5,191 nt of DNA from the NCBI GenBank assembly GCA_039584685.1, contig JBDGXI010000145.1:1-5191 (forward strand), written 5' to 3'. The notes beneath the pieces were generated by a model, which did not search any database, was not told where the DNA came from, and saw only the letters and a list, made by a program, of their open reading frames with translations. Below, one piece after another: positions 1 to 5,191 of this stretch (positions are counted from its first letter, which is position 1; the number at the start of each line of letters is the position of its first letter). This DNA comes from Benthicola sp039584685 (GTDB lineage Bacteria > Gemmatimonadota > Gemmatimonadetes > Palauibacterales > Palauibacteraceae). The translations under genes were made by a program, and so were the position numbers.

Positions 1-692
1 AACCGGTTGAACTTGCTGAACCCGATCGACTTCTCGCTGAAGCTCGGGTCGAGCTCCAGCATGACCTGCTTGAAACGGTCCGAACGCATCACGTCGCCGC
101 GCTCGGTCATCCGGCTGATCGCCTTCGCCGCCAGCTCCCACGGATCGTGCTTCTCTATGTTCTGCATGTCGGAGGCGGACGTGAGACCCGACAGCGTGTT
201 GTAGCTGTAGTACTCGTCGCAGTTCTGCACGAGCAGGTCGGAGCTCGATTCCTGGATCCCCACGCCGATCACGTACTTCCCGTACTCCTTGAGCTTCAGG
301 ACGAGGCTCGAGAAGTCGGAGTCGCCCGACAGCAGGATGAAGGTCCCGATCTCCGGCCGGATGAACACGATCTCGAGCGCATCGATCGCGAGCCGGATAT
401 CGGTGGCGTTCTTCTTCGTGGAACCATACGCCGGGGCGAAGATCAGGTCGATCGACGCCTCGGACAGGGACGCGATGTACTGCGGGTACCGTCGCCAGTC
501 CGCGTAGGCGCGCTGCACCGACACCTTGCCCCGGATCATGTCCGAATCCAACAACTTACGGAGTTCCTGGCCCAGGTTGGACCGGATTCCCATCGTGACG
601 TTGTCGAAGTCGATCAGGAGGGCGGCGTGCGGTGAGTGCGCCTCGGCGGACGCGGCCGGCCTGTGCGGCGCGCGTGAATAAATTTCGTTCAT
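1..692 (-). CDS. NYN-domain ribonuclease-like protein with C-terminal OST-HTH (LOTUS) domain, partial (3' end missing)
   Basis: This gene reads right to left from an ATG at 692; 230 codons are visible and the C-terminus lies beyond the left edge. Residues about 23-165 form a NYN (LabA/DUF88, PIN-like) domain. It shows LIDFDNV at 26-32, TDIRLAIDALE at 97-107 and LLSGDSDF at 120-127, giving the acidic residues D28, D30, D98, D124 and D126 expected for metal-dependent RNA cleavage. From about residue 183 (DPWELAAKAI) to the edge, the sequence ending in GFSKFNR resembles an OST-HTH/LOTUS domain, a putative RNA-binding winged helix often fused to NYN domains. A cytosolic RNase acting on an unknown RNA is the family-based inference. 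The start at 692 is preceded by AGAGG. An in-frame ATG at 737 would add 15 residues (MAGSARHNRAVEERK), but it lacks a Shine-Dalgarno sequence and sits inside a hairpin, so I prefer 692. The gene lies 121 bases downstream of the synthetase-like gene. Domain assignment is firm; the biological role is unknown. Confidence 0.9.
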   Translation of the reverse strand, partial: MNEIYSRAPHRPAASAEAHSPHAALLIDFDNVTMGIRSNLGQELRKLLDSDMIRGKVSVQRAYADWRRYPQYIASLSEASIDLIFAPAYGSTKKNATDIRLAIDALEIVFIRPEIGTFILLSGDSDFSSLVLKLKEYGKYVIGVGIQESSSDLLVQNCDEYYSYNTLSGLTSASDMQNIEKHDPWELAAKAISRMTERGDVMRSDRFKQVMLELDPSFSEKSIGFSKFNR

Positions 693-695
693 TTT

Positions 696-704
696 CCTCT
701 CTTC
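696..704 (-). promoter_or_regulatory. Ribosome-binding region of the NYN/OST-HTH gene
   Basis: On the minus strand the bases just before the ATG at 692 read GAAGAGAGGAAA. The AGAGG core ends three bases before the start codon, which is close, while the GAAGAG part has more usual spacing. This supports the start at 692 over the in-frame ATG at 737, which has no purine-rich sequence ahead of it. Confidence 0.6.
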
Positions 705-729
705 AACTGCTCTGTTGTGTCTGGCAGAA

Positions 730-746
730 CCCGCCATTCAGGCGGG
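730..746 (-). other. GC-rich hairpin (stem C) containing an in-frame ATG
   Basis: A perfect 6-base-pair stem, CCCGCC with GGCGGG, encloses a TGAAT loop. The ATG at 737-735 straddles the loop and the 3' arm and is in frame with the NYN gene; an in-frame TGA comes directly before it. The stem is followed by TTCTGCC rather than a U-tract. It may be a leader structure; termination is unlikely. Confidence 0.35.
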
Positions 747-766
747 CGAGAGGCCCTTCGACCTCG

Positions 767-785
767 CCCCCGGCTCTCCCGGGGG
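767..785 (-). terminator. GC-rich hairpin (stem A), possible terminator or attenuator element
   Basis: A perfect 7-base-pair stem, CCCCCGG with CCGGGGG, encloses a 5-base GAGAG loop, starting 29 bases after the synthetase-like gene's stop codon. It is strong and correctly placed for ending the operon transcript. It lacks a following U-tract, so it is not a standard intrinsic terminator. It could pause polymerase, protect the 3' end, or act with the neighbouring stems. Confidence 0.35.
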
Positions 786-794
786 GGATGGTGC

Positions 795-815
795 GAAGAG
801 TCTCTCCCTCTCTTC
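795..815 (-). repeat. Inverted repeat at the stop codon of the synthetase-like gene
   Basis: GAAGAG (815-810) and CTCTTC (800-795) form a 6-base inverted repeat separated by nine purine-rich bases, beginning within the stop codon of the synthetase-like gene. It is weaker than the GC-rich stems downstream and could be chance in a purine-rich stretch. Confidence 0.3.
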
Positions 816-2421
816 AGTCGGCCTGTTCGTTCCGACGGGCCGCGAGCTCGAGCCGCATGCGGCGTGAGATCTCGGCGCGCCTGGAGCTGCCCGTCGCGGT
901 CTTCGGCAATTCCTCTACAAAATGCACCACGTCCGGCAGCTTGTACTCCGCGAGCGTCGGCCGGCACAACTCGCGGATTTCGTCCTCCGTCACCAGCGCG
1001 CCCTCGATGAGGACGACGCAGGCGCACACCAACTCCCCCAGCACCTCGTTCGGGATACCGACGACGGCCGCATCGGCGACCGCGGGAAGGGATCGGAGGT
1101 GGTCCTCTACCTCACGCGGATGGACACTGTATCCTCCGCGAATAATCAGGTCGCGCTTGCGACCGTCGATACGAAGATAACCCTCATCGTCCAGAGTTCC
1201 AAGGTCGCCCGTCTTGAACAGGCCTTCTGCGGTAATGGCGTTCCGCGTCGCGACCGGCTGCCGGAAGTACCCTGTCATCAGGTTGAATCCGCGAACGGCG
1301 ACCTCTCCCTCCGTGCCCACGGGTACCGGCACTTCGGCGTCATCCAGGATGACGACCTCGACGCCGTCTACCGGCCGGCCCACTGTGCGGGCCCGCTTCT
1401 CCGGGGGATCGGTGGGCAGGGTCATGGAGACGGTGGGCGCGGTCTCGGTGAGGCCGTAGGCGATCTCCAGGTCCGGAGCGATGCGCGTCCTGACCTCGGA
1501 GATCAGCTCCGGGGAGACCGGCGCTCCGGCGATCACCCCCGAGCGCAGGGACGACAGGTCCGTCGATTCGATCGCGGGCTCCCGCAGCATCATCACGAAC
1601 ATCGTGGGGACGCCGTGCAGGACGGTCGGTTGTTCCGTCTCGATCAGCTCGAGCGCTCCGTCCACATCGAAGCTTTCCTGGAGGACGAGGCCGGAACCCG
1701 TGACGACCGACGTCAGGAGGGCCACGCCGAGACCGAAGATGTTGAACAGGGGCACGACGCACAGGGTGGTATCGGATTCCGTCATCCGGAGACCCGCCGC
1801 CGTCGCCTCGGCCGTCCGCAGCAGGCTCCCGTGCGACTGCACCACTCCCTTGTACTTCGTGGAGGTTCCCGCGGTGAACAGGACCGCGAACGGATCGCCG
1901 GGCTCGACATCCTGCGGGATCAGCGCGTGCCCGCGGCCCGCGGAGACCAGGTCCTCGAACTGGTAGATCCGGTCGTCGTACCACAGGTCCTCCTCGCCGA
2001 CCGTTACGAGGTACTGAAGGCCGGGAAGCTCGGAGAACAGGGACTCGAACAGCTCCAGGTAGTCCACACCGGCATGGCGCTCCGCCGTGACGACCAGTGC
2101 GGCCTCGGTGTTTCGGAGCACGAACTGGATGTCGCGGGCCGAATATGCCGGGTTGAGAGGCACGACGACCGCCCCGATCTCGGCCGCGGCGAGGACGGTG
2201 AGAACGAACTCGGGCCGGTTCGGCATGGTGAGCGCGATCCGGTCGCCCTTCTCTATCCCCAGGTCCTGGAACGAGCACGCGAGCGCATGGGCCTGGGAGG
2301 CCGCTTCCGCCCACGTCCAGGAACGCTGGCCGGATCGCACGAATACGTCGTCGGGACGCTTCTCTCGCTGGGAGTAGAATGCCGCGAAGATTCCGGAGAC
2401 GTCTCTTCTTGTGCTCCTCAC
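814..2421 (-). CDS. AMP-forming acyl-CoA synthetase-like protein (ANL superfamily) lacking the A10 lysine
   Basis: This 535-residue protein has the full length and order of an ANL-superfamily adenylate-forming enzyme, which normally activates a carboxylic acid with ATP and transfers it to CoA. Visible motifs are an A3-like loop TAGTSTKYKGV (183-193), PLFNIFGLG (224-232, A4 region), YGLTE (322-326, A5), TGD (404-406, A7), GRKRDLIIRGG with HPREVE (420-439, A8 hinge) and LPKTATGSSRR (505-515, A10). Two features are odd. The A10 position that is normally lysine (PKTATGK) is Ser512, and the A3 loop departs from the usual TSGTTGxPKG. Both regions otherwise align without gaps, so this looks like substitution rather than frameshift. 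The start is GTG at 2421, which overlaps the aroB stop by four bases (GTGA). There is no clear Shine-Dalgarno sequence, so translational coupling is likely. The substrate cannot be predicted. Family assignment is secure; normal acyl-CoA synthetase activity is doubtful. Confidence 0.92.
   Translation of the reverse strand: MRSTRRDVSGIFAAFYSQREKRPDDVFVRSGQRSWTWAEAASQAHALACSFQDLGIEKGDRIALTMPNRPEFVLTVLAAAEIGAVVVPLNPAYSARDIQFVLRNTEAALVVTAERHAGVDYLELFESLFSELPGLQYLVTVGEEDLWYDDRIYQFEDLVSAGRGHALIPQDVEPGDPFAVLFTAGTSTKYKGVVQSHGSLLRTAEATAAGLRMTESDTTLCVVPLFNIFGLGVALLTSVVTGSGLVLQESFDVDGALELIETEQPTVLHGVPTMFVMMLREPAIESTDLSSLRSGVIAGAPVSPELISEVRTRIAPDLEIAYGLTETAPTVSMTLPTDPPEKRARTVGRPVDGVEVVILDDAEVPVPVGTEGEVAVRGFNLMTGYFRQPVATRNAITAEGLFKTGDLGTLDDEGYLRIDGRKRDLIIRGGYSVHPREVEDHLRSLPAVADAAVVGIPNEVLGELVCACVVLIEGALVTEDEIRELCRPTLAEYKLPDVVHFVEELPKTATGSSRRAEISRRMRLELAARRNEQAD
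2418..2421 (-). promoter_or_regulatory. GTGA stop/start overlap, aroB to the synthetase-like gene
   Basis: The GTG start at 2421-2419 shares bases with the aroB TGA at 2420-2418. The bases upstream (AAGCCGCAGATTCCCCGGC) contain no Shine-Dalgarno sequence, so initiation probably depends on ribosomes finishing aroB. This overlap decides the start of the downstream gene. Confidence 0.8.
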
Positions 2422-3557
2422 GCCGGGGAATCTGCGGCTTCGAAGGCGTCACGTAAAGCGGCCTCCAGCGGTCCGCGGCACTCGGCGGCCGTTATGGCAT
2501 GCGTGTATTCCCCGTCATCTCCGGTCGCCACGGTTCCGAGGTCGGCCAGCAGGACCCAGTGGAGGTGTCCGCCGCGTGACTTCTTGTCGGGCCTCGCCCG
2601 CTCGAGCAGGTCGTCCAAATCGAGTGGCGGCTCGAGCACTTCCGGAAGTCCGCAACTCTCCAGCAGCCGGTCCAGCTTCTCGCCCACTCCGGCAACCGTC
2701 ACCCCGAGGCTCTCCCCCAGACGGGCTTCCATCCGCATTCCTGCCGCCACCGCCTCACCGTGCAGCATGGCGAACCCGGTCACCGACTCGAGCGCGTGCC
2801 CGAACGTGTGTCCGAAGTTGAGAATCGCCCGCAGTCCCAGCTCTTCGGGGTCCTCGCCCACCACCTCGGCCTTGATCCGAACGCTGCGCTCGATGAGCTC
2901 CATTGTCACTTCATCGTCGCCGTCCCGCACCGCAGCCGCCCGGTCCTCGATCCACGTGAAGAAGCCGGCGTCCCGGATCGCGGCCGCTTTCACGGCCTCG
3001 GCGATTCCGGATATGCGCTGGTAGCGCGCGAGGGTGCCCAGTAGCAGCGGGTCGATCACGACGGCCGCCGGGTGGTGGAACGTGCCGATCGCGTTCTTCA
3101 CCTGTCCGGCGTCTATGCCCGTCTTGCCTCCTACGGAGGCGTCCACCATGGACAGGAGGGTGGTCGGGACCTGGATCACGGGCAGGCCCCGCATGTACGT
3201 GGAAGCGACGAATCCGGCCAGGTCGCCCGTTACGCCGCCGCCCAGGGCGACCACCGCCGAGTCCCGCCCGAAGCCCTCGCCCAGGAGCTCGGCGCACAAC
3301 CCCATCCAACCTTCCGCCGACTTGTTCCACTCACCGGCCGGAAAAGAGAACAGCTCCGCGTCCAGTCCGGCGCTGGCCAGCGCATTCACGGCGCGCTGCC
3401 CATACAGGCCGGCCACGCGACTGTCCGCGATCACCGCGTAGCGATGCGCGTGTACCCCCGCGCACGCGTCGCCGAGGCGATCGAGCCCTCCCGGGTCTAT
3501 CCGGATCTCGTAAGGCCGGGCAGGGATCGCCGGGAGATCGACGCGAATCACGGTCAT
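2418..3557 (-). CDS. aroB: 3-dehydroquinate synthase
   Basis: AroB converts DAHP (3-deoxy-D-arabino-heptulosonate 7-phosphate) to 3-dehydroquinate, the second step of the shikimate pathway, in the cytosol using NAD and a divalent metal, usually zinc. The 379-residue length is typical. The N-terminal NAD-binding half carries ALGGGVTGDLAGF (104-116), PTTLLSMVDASVGGKTG (131-147) and KNAIGTFHHP (154-163). The C-terminal metal-binding half has the three ligands in GIAEAVK (E187), NFGHTFGHALE (H250) and HGEAVAAGM (H266), followed by the conserved DKK at 324-326. All expected catalytic features are present, so the enzyme should be active. The ATG at 3557 is chosen because it overlaps the upstream stop as ATGA and the protein then begins MTVIRVDLP, as in the family. 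The open frame continues upstream to 3806, but that extension is an antisense-like shadow of the metallopeptidase in another frame. There is no clear Shine-Dalgarno sequence, which suggests coupling. Chorismate from this pathway also feeds p-aminobenzoate for folate, linking it to folK. Confidence 0.97.
   Translation of the reverse strand: MTVIRVDLPAIPARPYEIRIDPGGLDRLGDACAGVHAHRYAVIADSRVAGLYGQRAVNALASAGLDAELFSFPAGEWNKSAEGWMGLCAELLGEGFGRDSAVVALGGGVTGDLAGFVASTYMRGLPVIQVPTTLLSMVDASVGGKTGIDAGQVKNAIGTFHHPAAVVIDPLLLGTLARYQRISGIAEAVKAAAIRDAGFFTWIEDRAAAVRDGDDEVTMELIERSVRIKAEVVGEDPEELGLRAILNFGHTFGHALESVTGFAMLHGEAVAAGMRMEARLGESLGVTVAGVGEKLDRLLESCGLPEVLEPPLDLDDLLERARPDKKSRGGHLHWVLLADLGTVATGDDGEYTHAITAAECRGPLEAALRDAFEAADSPA
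3554..3557 (-). promoter_or_regulatory. ATGA stop/start overlap, metallopeptidase to aroB
   Basis: The aroB ATG at 3557-3555 overlaps the metallopeptidase TGA at 3556-3554. The sequence ahead (CCTCCCCCGCCTTCCGCCCG) is pyrimidine-rich with no Shine-Dalgarno sequence, so aroB translation probably depends on termination of the upstream gene. Confidence 0.8.
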
Positions 3558-4879
3558 CGGGCGGAAGGCGGGGGAGGCTGCTCCTCGAGCTCGAGCCGGG
3601 CAAGTCTCTCCAGGTCCGCCGGCGCCTCGAGGCCGGCCGGGAGATCCCACACGGTCACTACGGGTCGGCGCCCCACCGCGCCCCTGAGGACGCGAATCTC
3701 GCGGCCCGCTCCGCCCGGACTGCCGCCGTAGCGCTCGGTCAGGGCCTGGCCCACGGCGGTTTCGAACTGCAGCGCATCCCGATCCGTGTCCCACACCGTC
3801 GTCCACAGGAAGGCCTCTCCCGCCGGGCCGTCGAGAAGCCGGAATCGGTCCCCGTCCCAGCCCGCTGCCGCACCATCGGCTTCCTCTCGGGAGGAAAGGA
3901 ACTCGCGCAGCAGGATACGCGTCTCAAGCTCTCCCAGGCCGTCCGCGTACACCTCGGTCCACCCTTCCGGGGGATCGGCGACGAATCGAACGTCCGTCGG
4001 CATGTCCACGCGGCCGGGCTCGAAGAGCTCCGGATGCAGGACCTGCTCAGTGGACACCGGCATCTCGGCGCCGAGCGGCGGAACGCGGCCCCACGTGCCC
4101 GACCAGTGCTTCTGGACGAACACCAGTCCACCGATGTACGGGAAGAGCAACGATTCCCGGATCACGGCCGGGGCATCGCTGAGAACCGGCATCTCGATTC
4201 CGGCCGCCGCCAGGGGATCGTCGCCCAGCAGGCCCTCCAGCCCTGGAAGGGCCGTGAGGTCCGCTGCATCGCCCATGAGCTGCGCGAGCTGCCACTCGAG
4301 CATGGCGAACGTGGCGTGCCCCTCCATGGCGGCCTGAGCCGCCGTGCCGCGGTCGTTGGCCTCCAGGTTCGAAGCCATCAGGGAATCGAGATCCACGTAC
4401 TGGTCCTGCAGGGCGTGTACCATCTCGTGGAGCAGCACGGGCTCGATCTGGCTCTCGTCCACCCGGTCCACAACGAACAGGGTGTCTGCGGCCGGATCGT
4501 AGTAGCCCACCACCTGCTCCAGAAGAAGAGCCCGGAGCAGGGGCTCCAGGTCGATCGTGTCCGGAACCAGCCCCAGGCGCGCGTATGTGCGCACCACCGC
4601 CTCCAGGCGGTCAGGGGGCATCTGCTCGGCCATCTCGGCCACCAGGAAGGCCTCGAGGTCCTCCCTGGAGCGTGTGGCGAGCTGTATGGGGCCGCGTGCC
4701 GGGAGGCCCGAGTGAAGCTCGGCCGACGGCAGGAGCTCGGCCGCGAGGCGCCTGAGGGCCGTGTCGGCCTCGATCGAACCCGCCGGGGCCCCGTCACCCG
4801 CCGCGTCCGCTCCGTTGCAGCCCGTGAGCCCGGCGCAGAGGGCCGCGCCCAGGACGCTCAGCACTACAGCATTCTTCAC
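3554..4879 (-). CDS. Putative lipoprotein zinc metallopeptidase (HExxH plus downstream Glu)
   Basis: This 441-residue protein begins with a short lipoprotein signal: K2, a hydrophobic stretch at about 4-17, and lipobox LTGC with the modified cysteine at C21. It is therefore predicted to be exported and lipid-anchored. The mature protein has VLLHEMVHALQDQ, giving the zinc-binding HExxH at H151-E152-H155. An EGHA at 186-189 offers E186 as a probable third zinc ligand, 31 residues after H155. The preceding GYYDP (125-129) and the later VSTEQVLHPELF (275-286) resemble segments I recall from uncharacterised bacterial metallopeptidase-like proteins. The C-terminal part (about 300-430) has no function I can name. 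No substrate can be predicted; a role in envelope protein processing is inference. The start is GTG at 4879, with GGAG eight bases upstream, and it overlaps the folK stop as GTGA. Its tight coupling between folK and aroB is unusual for an envelope protein. The protease call rests on motifs only. Confidence 0.82.
   Translation of the reverse strand: MKNAVVLSVLGAALCAGLTGCNGADAAGDGAPAGSIEADTALRRLAAELLPSAELHSGLPARGPIQLATRSREDLEAFLVAEMAEQMPPDRLEAVVRTYARLGLVPDTIDLEPLLRALLLEQVVGYYDPAADTLFVVDRVDESQIEPVLLHEMVHALQDQYVDLDSLMASNLEANDRGTAAQAAMEGHATFAMLEWQLAQLMGDAADLTALPGLEGLLGDDPLAAAGIEMPVLSDAPAVIRESLLFPYIGGLVFVQKHWSGTWGRVPPLGAEMPVSTEQVLHPELFEPGRVDMPTDVRFVADPPEGWTEVYADGLGELETRILLREFLSSREEADGAAAGWDGDRFRLLDGPAGEAFLWTTVWDTDRDALQFETAVGQALTERYGGSPGGAGREIRVLRGAVGRRPVVTVWDLPAGLEAPADLERLARLELEEQPPPPSAR
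4876..4879 (-). promoter_or_regulatory. GTGA stop/start overlap, folK to metallopeptidase
   Basis: The GTG start at 4879-4877 overlaps the folK TGA at 4878-4876. Unlike the two later junctions, this one also has a good Shine-Dalgarno sequence, so the metallopeptidase may be translated both by coupling and independently. Confidence 0.8.
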
Positions 4880-5191
4880 AGCTCGTACTCCGTTCTCTCG
4901 ATTCCCGCCGCTTCCACCGCGGCCGCGAGCTCGGCCACCGTGGCGGCCTCGCAGTCCCGCATGGCGGCAACGGTCCAGTCGGCCGCGACCTCCGCCAGGG
5001 GAACCAGCACGAAGGCGCGCTCCCGCATGCGCGGATGCGGGAGGATTAGGTGTTCTGTCTCCAGGACCAGGTCGCCGTATAGCAGCAGGTCCAGGTCCAG
5101 CTCCCGCGGCCCGAACCTCGGGCCGCCGCGTCTTCGCCCGGCCGCCCTTTCCGCGTCCTGTAGCTCATACAGCAGCTGGTGCGGGCTCAGC
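4876..5191 (-). CDS. folK: 6-hydroxymethyl-7,8-dihydropterin pyrophosphokinase (HPPK), partial (5' end missing)
   Basis: HPPK transfers pyrophosphate from ATP to 6-hydroxymethyl-7,8-dihydropterin, the step before dihydropteroate synthase in folate synthesis. The last 104 residues are visible, beginning LSPHQLLYELQ; the N-terminal part lies beyond the right edge. The HPPK signature is clear: RFGPRELDLDLLLYG contains the two aspartates that bind magnesium-ATP, matching the family pattern of a basic residue, x, G, P, R, two residues, then DxD and hydrophobics. The following LILPHPRMRERAFVLVPLAE is the usual second conserved block, including the His and Arg residues that contact substrate and ATP. 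The C-terminus ends in RTEYEL, and the TGA at 4878-4876 overlaps the next gene's GTG. The visible sequence shows no defect. Whether the upstream part is fused to another folate enzyme, as happens in some bacteria, cannot be seen. Confidence 0.95.
   Translation of the reverse strand, partial: LSPHQLLYELQDAERAAGRRRGGPRFGPRELDLDLLLYGDLVLETEHLILPHPRMRERAFVLVPLAEVAADWTVAAMRDCEAATVAELAAAVEAAGIERTEYEL
4888..4891 (-). promoter_or_regulatory. Shine-Dalgarno GGAG of the metallopeptidase gene
   Basis: GGAG lies within the end of folK, eight bases before the GTG at 4879. This is ordinary spacing and supports GTG as the true start; the encoded N-terminus MKNAVVLSVLG is a plausible signal peptide. Confidence 0.65.

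Larger units (their letters stand above)
693..813 (-). other. Structured intergenic leader between the ANL synthetase homologue and the NYN gene
   Basis: This is the only non-coding gap in the window, 121 bases between the TGA at 814-816 and the ATG at 692. Read as minus-strand RNA it can form several stems. Stem A pairs CCCCCGG (785-779) with CCGGGGG (773-767) around a GAGAG loop. Stem B pairs GGGCGAG (769-763) with CTCGCCC (750-744). Stem C pairs CCCGCC (746-741) with GGCGGG (735-730) around TGAAT. A and B share 767-769, and B and C share 744-746, so neighbouring stems exclude each other. No run of U follows any stem. I found no convincing -35/-10 promoter pair, so the NYN gene may depend on read-through from the operon. 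Confidence 0.55.

Noticed and set aside
147..1180. Plus-strand open frames opposite the NYN gene, the intergenic gap and the end of the synthetase homologue.
   Set aside because: None has a recognisable domain or ribosome-binding site. The minus strand at 1-692 clearly encodes NYN motifs.
814..2421. The idea that the synthetase homologue is a pseudogene.
   Set aside because: The 535-codon frame is uninterrupted, full length, coupled to aroB, and keeps the A5, A7 and A8 motifs; only specific active-site positions differ.
1340..2452. A 370-codon minus-strand open frame overlapping the synthetase homologue.
   Set aside because: It is a shifted-frame shadow, dominated by Arg, Gly and Pro, and the true frame carries all the ANL motifs.
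922..3024. A 700-codon open frame on the plus strand, antisense to the synthetase homologue and aroB.
   Set aside because: Its translation is low-complexity, rich in Arg, Gly, Asp and His and resembles no family. It runs straight across the junction of two well-supported minus-strand genes. Long antisense open frames are expected in GC-rich coding DNA.
3584..3595. A perfect 12-base palindrome CTCGAGCTCGAG.
   Set aside because: It lies inside the metallopeptidase coding sequence, where alternating Leu and Glu codons produce it; nothing around it suggests a binding site.
3558..3806. Upstream extension of aroB giving a 462-residue protein.
   Set aside because: The added 83 residues are Arg/Gly/Pro-rich and overlap the end of the metallopeptidase in another frame. 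The ATG at 3557 with the ATGA overlap matches the normal AroB N-terminus and length.
3786..4337. A 183-codon plus-strand open frame opposite the metallopeptidase.
   Set aside because: It is Ser/Arg/Pro-rich shadow coding. The minus-strand protein has a lipobox, HExxH and a coherent length.

Overview
The window comes from a GC-rich bacterial chromosome. All five recognisable genes lie on the minus strand, so the transcript reads from the right edge to the left edge. In transcript order they are: the 3' part of folK (dihydropterin pyrophosphokinase, cut by the right edge), a lipoprotein with a zinc-metallopeptidase signature, aroB (3-dehydroquinate synthase), an AMP-forming acyl-CoA synthetase-like protein of the ANL superfamily, and the 5' part of a NYN-domain/OST-HTH (LOTUS) ribonuclease-like gene cut by the left edge. 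The taxon cannot be fixed from sequence alone. The GC-rich codon use, the compact operon and the lipoprotein-metallopeptidase would suit a phylum such as Gemmatimonadota, but that is only a guess.

Region by region: 4876-5191 folK C-terminal part; 3554-4879 lipoprotein metallopeptidase; 2418-3557 aroB; 814-2421 ANL synthetase homologue; 693-813 intergenic leader with several potential RNA hairpins; 1-692 NYN/OST-HTH protein. The first four genes are joined by three consecutive 4-base stop/start overlaps (GTGA, ATGA, GTGA), so they almost certainly form one operon with translational coupling. The fifth gene is separated by 121 bases and has its own purine-rich ribosome-binding region. It may be read through from the operon or controlled by the structured leader.

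Functionally, folK (folate) and aroB (shikimate to chorismate, which also supplies the p-aminobenzoate part of folate) make a sensible metabolic pair. The metallopeptidase between them and the acyl-CoA synthetase-like gene after them have no obvious place in that pathway. The most notable observations are: the synthetase homologue lacks the motif A10 lysine needed for adenylation and has an unusual A3 phosphate-binding loop; the intergenic leader contains three stems in a mutually exclusive 1:2, 2:3, 3:4 arrangement; and an uncharacterised secreted or anchored metallopeptidase is tightly coupled to cytosolic biosynthetic genes. I saw no mobile element, CRISPR array, tRNA or rRNA. The window looks mostly like ordinary housekeeping sequence with a few unusual details.
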